From: Thermoplasmata archaeon | Lineage (GTDB): Archaea > Thermoplasmatota > Thermoplasmata > UBA184 | Length of the DNA: 9,101 nt | Assembly: GCA_030064695.1 (NCBI GenBank) | Contig: JASHYV010000190.1 | Location: forward strand, 1 to 9,101 | Direction of reading: 5' to 3' | Shown: positions 1-4,369 of the stretch, piece by piece | How positions within the stretch are numbered: position 1 is the first letter of the stretch | Layout of the letters: every line of letters begins with the position of its first letter | The notes under the pieces: generated by a model | The model's database searches: none | What the model saw: only the letters and a program-made list of their open reading frames with translations | Told to the model about the DNA's origin: nothing | Translations under genes and position numbers: made by a program

Positions 1-2
1 TG

Positions 3-188
3 ACCATCCAATCGTTCTTGAGGGAGGGTCTGATCGACGACATCGCCGTCAGTCACGCACCGGTGCTGATCGGGAAGGGGGTCCCGCTCTTCGGCCAACT
101 CCCGAGGGACCTCCGGTTGGAGCTCCGGGGATTCACCGCCTATCCGGGCGGGAGGACTCGGAGCGAGTATCGGGTCCTCCGACGCTGA
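3..188 (+). CDS. Dihydrofolate reductase / RibD C-terminal family protein (partial, C-terminus only)
   Basis: The window opens inside this gene, so only its last 61 residues are visible, ending at the TGA at 186-188. The fragment reads TIQSFLREGLIDDIAVSHAP, then VLIGKGVPLFG, and closes with a YPGG...SEYRVL strand. This order (an Ile-Gln-x-Phe-Leu helix, 'GLID(D/E)', an 'APVLIGxGxPLFG' segment and a final Tyr-containing beta strand) is typical of the last part of the RibD_C/dihydrofolate-reductase-like fold. Members are NAD(P)H-dependent reductases; some reduce the deaminated pyrimidine in riboflavin synthesis, many have no known substrate. The active-site N-terminal half lies outside the window, so the reaction cannot be assigned. 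The next gene on the same strand starts over 100 bp later, so co-transcription is possible but not supported. Confidence 0.8.
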   Translation, partial: TIQSFLREGLIDDIAVSHAPVLIGKGVPLFGQLPRDLRLELRGFTAYPGGRTRSEYRVLRR

Positions 189-306
189 GTGGCCCTATCT
201 ACTGCAGCGGACCCCGCGCGCTGCCGCTTGAGATACCACCCTCCCCGCCGACGGGTCACGTGCCTTCGACGAGTAGAAAGTGCGGGACGCATTGACCGCA
301 CCGGCC

Positions 307-765
307 ATGACCTATTTCGAGGACACCGGGACGCTGATCGCCGCACCGATCGACTTCGTCTGGGAGTATCTGGAATCCCAACGGCACGCTACGGCTCACC
401 GGGACGTTCGAAGCTTTCGACTCCTCAAGACCGAAGGTGCGACGTCCACGGTCCGATTCGAGCGCTTCCTCCAGGGAAAGTGGTCCAAGGGAGTGAATCG
501 GACGACGGAGTTTCCGCCGTTCTGCATCTGCGTCGAGGAGACCGAGGGCACGTTCGCCGGCAGCCGGTTCGTCCTCCACTACCGTCCCGTCGGGAACCAG
601 ACCCAGGTCAACGTGTACGGCGACGCGCGTTCGAAGCGATTGCCTCCGGCTCGCGCGAAGCGGCTCTTCCTCGACACGCTCGAAAGCGCCTATCTGGCCG
701 ACGTTCCCGTGCTGCTCGCGTTCCGCCGCGAGCGCGCTCGGGCGCGAGCCCGACGTCGCCGCTGA
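307..765 (+). CDS. SRPBCC (START/polyketide-cyclase-like) family protein
   Basis: A protein of 152 residues with the helix-grip pattern of the SRPBCC superfamily: an opening beta strand (TGTLIAAPIDFVWEYL, residues 6-21), alternating beta strands including FERFLQGKWSKGV and GTFAGSRFVLHY, and a C-terminal amphipathic helix (LFLDTLESAYLADVP). Members bind hydrophobic ligands in a central cavity; no catalytic residue can be named, so the function is unknown. I chose ATG 307 because the domain begins right after it and because the AT-richer patch at 271-280 lies at a plausible TATA distance for a nearly leaderless transcript. GTG 280 would add nine residues (MRDALTAPA). No Shine-Dalgarno precedes either. 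The last 14 residues are almost only Arg and Ala, encoded by a CGC/GCG-rich stretch, and are probably a disordered tail. The gene converges on the minus-strand operon 34 bp downstream. Confidence 0.75.
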   Translation: MTYFEDTGTLIAAPIDFVWEYLESQRHATAHRDVRSFRLLKTEGATSTVRFERFLQGKWSKGVNRTTEFPPFCICVEETEGTFAGSRFVLHYRPVGNQTQVNVYGDARSKRLPPARAKRLFLDTLESAYLADVPVLLAFRRERARARARRRR

Positions 766-798
766 CCTTCGACCTTCGCGCTGCGGCTCGGAACCGGT

Positions 799-1929
799 TC
801 AGCCCGCGGAAGGGCTGGCCACGCTGACCGAGTGAATCCCCGGGAACGCGAACGGGACCAGGTGCCAGTTCTTCCCGCCGTTCGGGCTCACGAACAGCTG
901 GCCCGTCGTCGTGCCGACGTAGATGCCGGGCGGATCGAGGTCGTCGGTCGCGATCCCTTCGCGGTGCACGCCGAAGTGACCGGGGAACTCGCTGGGCCTA
1001 AGCAGCTTGCGCCACTTTCGGGTCTTGTCGTTCCACTCATGGACTTGGAAGTGGCCCTCGGTGACCCGATCCTGGCCATCGAGGCGGACGAAGTAGGCCC
1101 GGCCGGGCGCGGCCTTCGCCGACGCTACGCAGAACCCGAAGTCGTCGCCGAGCGGCTTGCCGATCCGGATCCACTTCTCCATCCGGTCGTGCGAGACGTA
1201 CATGCCGCCGTGGTCCTGGCGATAGAAGGTGTCGGGATTGGCCGCGTCGATCGCCACGTGATGGACGCACTGGCCGGTCTCGGGGAAGCGCTGGCCCGGT
1301 GGCAGAAAGGGGCACTCCACGCCCCGGTTGACCGGAACCCAGTGCTTCCCGTTGTCCTCGGTCCGGAACGTGCCCACCGCGGAGAGCCCGATGTACATCC
1401 GACTCGGATCCCGGGGGTCGATCAGGATCGTGTGCAGGCAGGCGCCCCCCGCGCCCGGGCCCCAGTGCGACCGGTCCGGGTGCTGGTTGATGCTTCGGAT
1501 CGGCTCCCAGCTGTCGCCCCGATCGTGGCTGCGGAAGAGGAAGTGCGGATCGGCGCCGACGTAGAGAGTGTCGGGCTCGCTCGGATGGCCCGGTTCCACG
1601 TGCCAGAGGTTCTTCAGCGCGACCTTGGCCGCCGGGAACTCGTCGCCGTCCGTCCGTCGCGCCTTGTGCCGCGGGGACAGCGGGGTCGAGATCTCCTTCC
1701 AACTCTTGCCCCAGTTGCGGGACCGATACAACTCGGGTCCCCAGAACGTGTTGTTCGCCGCGCTGTAGAGCTCGCCCGGGTGACGCGGGTCCGCGACCAT
1801 GTGGTAGACGTCGTTCCCCTCCTGGGCCCGGGGCCCGATCGTCCACCGACGCCGGTTCCGGTCCCCGATCACGACGTAGCTGCCCTTTCGCGTTCCCACC
1901 AGGATGCGCACTTTGTTGTCCTTCGGCAT
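799..1929 (-). CDS. BNR/VPS10-type beta-propeller protein (annotated elsewhere as exo-alpha-sialidase/glycosyl hydrolase-like)
   Basis: 376 residues built from repeated propeller blades. Five BNR 'Asp-box' motifs of the form S/T-x-D/N-x-G-x-x-W are visible: SRNWGKSW (70-77), SHDRGDSW (134-141), TEDNGKHW (190-197), SHDRMEKW (246-253, Gly lost) and SPNGGKNW (348-355). Between them lie the usual strand-and-turn phrases such as VADPRHPGELYSAA and TLYVGADPHFLFRS. There is no signal peptide (start MPKDNKVRILVGTRKG), so it is predicted cytoplasmic. The catalytic Arg triad and Asp/Tyr set of true sialidases cannot be recognised, so the 'sialidase' label should be read as fold only. ATG 1929 is preceded by GAGGAG 8 nt upstream, which overlaps the stop of the MoaD-like gene; the two are almost certainly co-transcribed and translationally coupled. 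Conserved His/Cys-containing segments (GACLHTILIDP, GQCVHHVAID, DHGGMYVS) may mark a metal or ligand site, but this is inference. Confidence 0.85.
   Translation of the reverse strand: MPKDNKVRILVGTRKGSYVVIGDRNRRRWTIGPRAQEGNDVYHMVADPRHPGELYSAANNTFWGPELYRSRNWGKSWKEISTPLSPRHKARRTDGDEFPAAKVALKNLWHVEPGHPSEPDTLYVGADPHFLFRSHDRGDSWEPIRSINQHPDRSHWGPGAGGACLHTILIDPRDPSRMYIGLSAVGTFRTEDNGKHWVPVNRGVECPFLPPGQRFPETGQCVHHVAIDAANPDTFYRQDHGGMYVSHDRMEKWIRIGKPLGDDFGFCVASAKAAPGRAYFVRLDGQDRVTEGHFQVHEWNDKTRKWRKLLRPSEFPGHFGVHREGIATDDLDPPGIYVGTTTGQLFVSPNGGKNWHLVPFAFPGIHSVSVASPSAG
800..817. terminator. Short inverted repeat between convergent genes, possible 3'-end element
   Basis: CAGCCC (800-805) and GGGCTG (812-817) are perfect 6-bp arms around a 6-nt loop. 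The repeat sits at the 3' end of the minus-strand BNR gene, overlapping its stop codon, and about 35 bp past the stop of the plus-strand SRPBCC gene. No T-run follows on either strand, and short hairpins are common by chance at this GC content, so a terminator role is only a possibility. Confidence 0.2.
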
Positions 1930-1937
1930 GTTCGGTT

Positions 1938-1943
1938 CTCCTC
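1938..1943 (-). promoter_or_regulatory. Shine-Dalgarno of the BNR-propeller gene, overlapping the upstream stop codon
   Basis: On the minus strand GAGGAG lies 8 nt before ATG 1929 and shares bases with the TGA (1944-1942) of the MoaD-like gene. The match to the anti-Shine-Dalgarno is strong and fixes the start of the propeller gene. The overlap implies translational coupling of the two genes. Confidence 0.75.
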
Positions 1944-2211
1944 AGCCCCCCGCGATCGAGTGGAGGATGTCGATCGTACGCGCGCCCGCGAGCGACGTCG
2001 TCGTCGCGGTGGTCCCGCTCACGTCCTCGCCGTCGACGAACACCCGAACGTACGGCCGCAAGGTGCCGGTCTCGTCCCGGATCTTGAGGCGGAGCCCGGG
2101 GTACCGTCCCTCGAGCACGTCGAGGAGCTGCCCCAGCGTTCCGGCATCGACCCGGTCCTCGCGGGGCGACCCGTACCGGCGCAGCCAATTGTCGAGACGC
2201 ACGTCGAGCAT
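1942..2211 (-). CDS. MoaD/ThiS-family ubiquitin-like sulfur-carrier protein with C-terminal Gly-Gly
   Basis: 89 residues with the beta-grasp layout of MoaD/ThiS/CysO/SAMP proteins: a helix TLGQLLDVLEGRYPGLRLKI (25-44), the 'VRVFVDGEDVSG' strand-turn (55-66), and a tail ending HSIAGG with the exposed di-glycine (88-89). In this family the terminal Gly is adenylated by an E1-like enzyme and then carries sulfur as a thiocarboxylate (molybdopterin, thiamine, cysteine or tRNA thiolation) or is conjugated to lysines (archaeal SAMPs). No E1/MoeB/ThiF, JAMM protease or MoaE lies in this window, so the branch cannot be chosen. The usual 'NGxD' is VDGED here. I chose ATG 2211 because the fold starts there; an in-frame extension to 2319 is Pro/Arg/Gly-rich and non-domain. 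It is the first gene of an operon with the BNR propeller (12-bp gap). Confidence 0.85.
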   Translation of the reverse strand: MLDVRLDNWLRRYGSPREDRVDAGTLGQLLDVLEGRYPGLRLKIRDETGTLRPYVRVFVDGEDVSGTTATTTSLAGARTIDILHSIAGG

Positions 2212-2244
2212 GGGGAGTATCGGTACCGGCTCGACTCCTCTTGA

Positions 2245-2280
2245 ACCCCGCGGGCGGGGTCGCGGAACGGCTCGCGACCC
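2245..2280. repeat. Overlapping inverted repeats upstream of the MoaD-like gene
   Basis: Two perfect inverted repeats share bases: ACCCCGC (2245-2251) with GCGGGGT (2254-2260), and GGGTCGCG (2257-2264) with CGCGACCC (2273-2280) around an 8-nt loop. Because they overlap they could form alternative structures. They lie 34-69 bp upstream of ATG 2211 on the minus strand, so they may be in its 5' leader or act as an operator. Smaller hairpins follow at 2299-2312 and 2310-2325. A role is unproven, and GC-rich DNA gives such pairs by chance. Confidence 0.4.
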
Positions 2281-2364
2281 GAGTGCCCCCCCACCTGCCG
2301 GGGAATGCCCCGCGTTCACACGCGGCCCGCCAGCCTCAAAACCCCCTTCCCGCCGCCGGACGGG

Positions 2365-2372
2365 TTTATATA
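2365..2372 (+). promoter_or_regulatory. Archaeal TATA box (TTTATATA) of the 83-aa gene
   Basis: TTTATATA matches the archaeal box A consensus exactly and stands out in a very GC-rich background. Transcription would start about 23-27 nt past the box, near 2392-2397, leaving a leader of roughly 25 nt before ATG 2420. The core TATATA is palindromic, so the box might also fire leftward toward the MoaD-like operon, giving a leader of more than 100 nt that contains the inverted repeats at 2245-2325. Confidence 0.75.
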
Positions 2373-2406
2373 CGCCGGCCGGGTCGAAACGGCGGTATCC
2401 ATGACC

Positions 2407-2413
2407 GAGGAGG
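2407..2413 (+). promoter_or_regulatory. Shine-Dalgarno GAGGAGG of the 83-aa gene
   Basis: GAGGAGG lies 6 nt before ATG 2420. This ideal sequence and spacing, just inside the predicted transcript start, decides the reading frame in a region where several overlapping ORFs compete. Confidence 0.7.
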
Positions 2414-2419
2414 CCGACG

Positions 2420-2671
2420 ATGCTGGTCGATCAGATCGTCCGAGACCGCCGCGCTGCGGGCTCGCCTTCCGGCGGGGTCGGCGTTAGGGAATTCGCGTCC
2501 CTCGAATTCCCCCGCGAAGACGTCCACTGGGTCGCGTCGCAGACCCGCAGGAGTTCCCCGAAGACGGGGGGGCGCCGCGGAGTCTGGGCGCGCTTCTGGC
2601 GGCCGTTCGAGACCCCCCGGGAGTCCGAGCAGGACCCCGAGGCGATCGTCGAGCCAGTCGCCAACCCCTGA
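2420..2671 (+). CDS. Hypothetical 83-aa protein, orphan
   Basis: I do not recognise a family. The case for a real gene is its upstream signals (TATA box, short leader, perfect Shine-Dalgarno) together with a strong G/C preference at third codon positions. The protein starts MLVDQIVRDRR, has an acidic/aromatic middle (REFASLEFPREDVHWVASQ, residues 23-41), an Arg/Gly-rich part, a Trp-rich stretch (GVWARFWRPFETP, 54-66) and an acidic end (ESEQDPEAIVEPV). There is no signal peptide or membrane segment, and no Cys. It looks soluble and partly disordered, perhaps a small nucleic-acid- or protein-binding factor, but that is a guess. Its stop codon is part of the first of two strong stem-loops. Inside the gene, GGGAATTCG (2487-2495) and CGAATTCCC (2503-2511) form a further 9-bp inverted repeat. 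Confidence 0.65.
   Translation: MLVDQIVRDRRAAGSPSGGVGVREFASLEFPREDVHWVASQTRRSSPKTGGRRGVWARFWRPFETPRESEQDPEAIVEPVANP
2487..2511. repeat. Perfect 9-bp inverted repeat inside the 83-aa gene
   Basis: GGGAATTCG (2487-2495) pairs with CGAATTCCC (2503-2511) across a 7-nt loop. The same bases can also form AGGGA/TCCCT (2486-2490 with 2498-2502) or TTCGCG/CGCGAA (2492-2497 with 2513-2518), giving mutually exclusive structures. It encodes REFASLEFPRE, so a coding repeat (EF...LEF) is part of the explanation. Confidence 0.5.
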
Positions 2672-2688
2672 GCGGGTGACCGCTCAGG
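2667..2688. repeat. Stem-loop 1: 9-bp perfect stem with GTGA tetraloop
   Basis: CCTGAGCGG (2667-2675), loop GTGA (2676-2679), CCGCTCAGG (2680-2688). GUGA is a GNRA tetraloop, a stable RNA loop class. The stem includes the stop codon of the 83-aa gene (2669-2671). Read as RNA from the plus strand it would form at the very 3' end of that message. Confidence 0.7.
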
Positions 2689-2691
2689 CGT

Positions 2692-2721
2692 CCCGGCGCC
2701 CGAGGCGACTTGGGCGCCGGG
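2692..2721. repeat. Stem-loop 2: 13-bp stem with GCGA tetraloop, possible 3'-end or structured RNA
   Basis: CCCGGCGCCC (2692-2701) pairs perfectly with GGGCGCCGGG (2712-2721). The inner bases extend the stem with one G-U, one A-U and one G-C pair, closing on GCGA (2705-2708), again a GNRA tetraloop in plus-strand RNA. It stands 3 nt after stem-loop 1, between the convergent 83-aa and Rieske genes. No T-run follows, so it is not a textbook archaeal (U-rich) or bacterial intrinsic terminator. It may be an RNA-stability or processing element or part of a small RNA. Confidence 0.65.
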
Positions 2722-2767
2722 CGAACCCATTCCCCGACACGTTCTCGCAGGGCGCGTACCCGGGTCG

Positions 2768-3958
2768 CTAGGGGGCGGGGCGGCCCCCGGCGGACTGCCG
2801 GGCCAGCTCCTCGACGACGAACTCGTCGAAGTCACGGACCATCGTTTCCCGGTCGGAGTACGGACCCCCGGTCCAACGCCGCGAGGCGGCCCCGGCCTGC
2901 GCGAGCTCGCAGACGTTCCAGTCCTGCCGGTTGATCTCGTCCCAGAGCTCGACGGCGTCCGACGGATCGAAGTCCGCCCGGGCGGCCACCTCGCGGGGGA
3001 AGTAGAACTCGTTCTCGATGCGCGAGTGGGAGGGGGAGACCGGCCAGACCCGGTGGACCATGAGGTAGTCCGGATGGAGGCTGAAGAGGAGGTTCGGGAA
3101 GACGACGTAGTAGTAGACCCGGGTCTGGTCCTCCGGGGTGGCGCCGGGGAGCGGCGGGCGCGCGGTGTACCCGGTGCGCGTCATCGACCGGTAGTCCTGG
3201 GCGAAATTCATGTACCCGCCGGCGGCGAGCGAGCGGCCCCCGTTCGGGTGGAACGAGAGATCGTTCCCTCCGGTCGTGTACGGTGTGATCCGATTGAGGT
3301 TCGGATGGACCGGCGCGCAGTGGTAGCACTCCGAGAAGTTCTCGACGACGACCTTCCAGTTGGCCTCGACGTCGTACTCGCGACGCGCCCCGCGCACCAG
3401 GTCCCGGAAGGCGTACCGTCGGAACCGGTCGAAGAACGGGCCCAGGCTCTGTTCGAGAGCGGGGGCGCGCTCGTCCAGGTTCACGAAGACGAAACCGTCC
3501 CGGCTCGCGACCCGGACCGGGTAGAGTCCGTAGTCGGCCCGGTCGAACCCCTCTCTCGGCTCCATGTGCCGCGCGGCGACGAGGCGGCCCGAGAGGTCGT
3601 ACGTCCAGGCATGGTACGGGCAGACGAAGGTGCGCCGACCGGAACCCGAGGGCTCCGGGGCGACCACGGTGCCGCGGTGGCGGCAGAGGTTGTGGAACCC
3701 CCGGATCTCGTGATCGGTCCCGCGCACGACCAGCACGCTCTCGCCCCCGACCGTCCGCGTCAGGAAGTCTCCGGGCCCGGGGATCTCTTCCTCCCGGCCC
3801 ACCGCCAGCCAGTACCGCCCGTACAGCAGTTCGAGTTCGGTGCGGTAGAGTTCCGGATCCCAGTAGACGGTACCCTCCGGGGTCCGCGGTAGCGACGTCC
3901 TGGGACCCGGCCCGGCGGCGGTCGACGGCCGCGGCGAGACTTCGACGGGCAGGGTCAT
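2768..3958 (-). CDS. Rieske non-heme iron aromatic-ring-hydroxylating-type oxygenase, alpha subunit (CntA/GbcA-like)
   Basis: 396 residues, the normal length for a single-chain Rieske oxygenase. The N-terminal Rieske [2Fe-2S] domain shows C92-x-H94 in LCRHRGT and C113-x-x-H116 in CPYHAW. The catalytic domain shows NFSECYHCAPVHPN (207-220), with iron ligands H213 and H218, and D346 in EINRQDWNVCELAQAG as the third ligand. Such enzymes insert oxygen or demethylate using electrons from a separate reductase. At the position of the usual bridging Asp there is Glu210, as in carnitine monooxygenase CntA and related quaternary-amine oxygenases, so an N-methylated or quaternary amine substrate is plausible; the exact substrate is unknown. 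No reductase gene is in the window. ATG 3958 starts the conserved part; the long in-frame extension upstream runs antisense through the cupin gene and is not real. The gene is divergent from the cupin with an 84-bp gap. Confidence 0.9.
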   Translation of the reverse strand: MTLPVEVSPRPSTAAGPGPRTSLPRTPEGTVYWDPELYRTELELLYGRYWLAVGREEEIPGPGDFLTRTVGGESVLVVRGTDHEIRGFHNLCRHRGTVVAPEPSGSGRRTFVCPYHAWTYDLSGRLVAARHMEPREGFDRADYGLYPVRVASRDGFVFVNLDERAPALEQSLGPFFDRFRRYAFRDLVRGARREYDVEANWKVVVENFSECYHCAPVHPNLNRITPYTTGGNDLSFHPNGGRSLAAGGYMNFAQDYRSMTRTGYTARPPLPGATPEDQTRVYYYVVFPNLLFSLHPDYLMVHRVWPVSPSHSRIENEFYFPREVAARADFDPSDAVELWDEINRQDWNVCELAQAGAASRRWTGGPYSDRETMVRDFDEFVVEELARQSAGGRPAP

Positions 3959-4042
3959 CGCACCGCCAGCCGCAGTGGGGTCTTGTCGGTTGCGTGAGCG
4001 ATATGACGCGAGCGCCGGTGGGGACGCGGGGGGGCGAACCGG

Positions 4043-4369
4043 ATGTTCGGCATCGAACGCGAGGTCACGAAGGCCCGGGCGGCCGGCGGCTACTCCGAGT
4101 TCCTCCGGAGCGACGCGTTGAGCGTCGGCGTCTACGTGCTCGCGGCCGGGGGCATCGACCGTCAGAGCCCGCATGGGGAGGACGAGATCTACTACATCGT
4201 CCGCGGGCGGGGCCGGTTCCGGCATGGGTCCGACGACGGACCCGTCGGGCCGGGCGACGTGAGGTTCGTGCCGGCGCGGGAGTCGCACCGGTTCCACGAC
4301 ATCGAGGAAGAGCTGGTGCTCCTCGTGGTCTTCGCCCCGCCCGAGGGGTCGGCGCGCGGACCCGGCTAG
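4043..4369 (+). CDS. Small single-domain cupin protein
   Basis: 108 residues forming one cupin barrel. Motif 1 is SPHGEDEIYYIVRGRGRF (42-59), with H44, E46 and E48 as likely metal-binding positions; the usual second His of HxH is Glu46. Motif 2 is GPGDVRFVPARESHRFHD (69-86), with H82 as the fourth ligand. Such minimal cupins act as metal-dependent isomerases, dioxygenases or as binding proteins, and the sequence does not tell which. It sits between a Rieske oxygenase and an aminotransferase gene, which suggests a role in the same amine or aromatic catabolism. ATG 4043 is preceded by a G-rich stretch rather than a clear Shine-Dalgarno; ATAT at 4001-4004 is a weak TATA candidate. Its stop codon overlaps the stop of the convergent aminotransferase gene. 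Confidence 0.8.
   Translation: MFGIEREVTKARAAGGYSEFLRSDALSVGVYVLAAGGIDRQSPHGEDEIYYIVRGRGRFRHGSDDGPVGPGDVRFVPARESHRFHDIEEELVLLVVFAPPEGSARGPG

Noticed and set aside
714..749. Hairpins GCTCGCG/CGCGAGC and GCTCG/CGAGC near the end of the SRPBCC gene
   Set aside because: They lie inside a CGC/GCG-rich stretch coding for the Arg/Ala tail, which explains the self-complementarity.
799..1929. True sialidase (exo-alpha-sialidase) function
   Set aside because: BNR motifs are present, but no catalytic Arg triad or other sialidase active-site set can be seen and there is no secretion signal.
832..2244. 470-codon open frame on the plus strand, antisense to the propeller and MoaD-like genes
   Set aside because: The minus-strand frames carry repeated BNR motifs, a Gly-Gly ending and a perfect Shine-Dalgarno, while this frame has Val/Arg/Pro-rich composition and no recognisable domain; long antisense frames are expected at this GC content.
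2245..2325. Molybdenum-cofactor riboswitch ahead of the MoaD-like gene
   Set aside because: Hairpins are present, but I could not match the known Moco RNA consensus, and the riboswitch is known from bacteria.
2401..2487. 28-codon frame from ATG 2401, possible leaderless peptide
   Set aside because: The ATG is near the predicted transcript start, but the frame is short and Arg/Pro-rich, and the ideal Shine-Dalgarno inside it clearly serves ATG 2420.
2241..2771. 176-codon plus-strand frame overlapping the 83-aa gene
   Set aside because: It starts upstream of the TATA box, is Arg/Ser/Pro-rich, and has no ribosome-binding site; the 83-aa frame has promoter, Shine-Dalgarno and G/C third positions.
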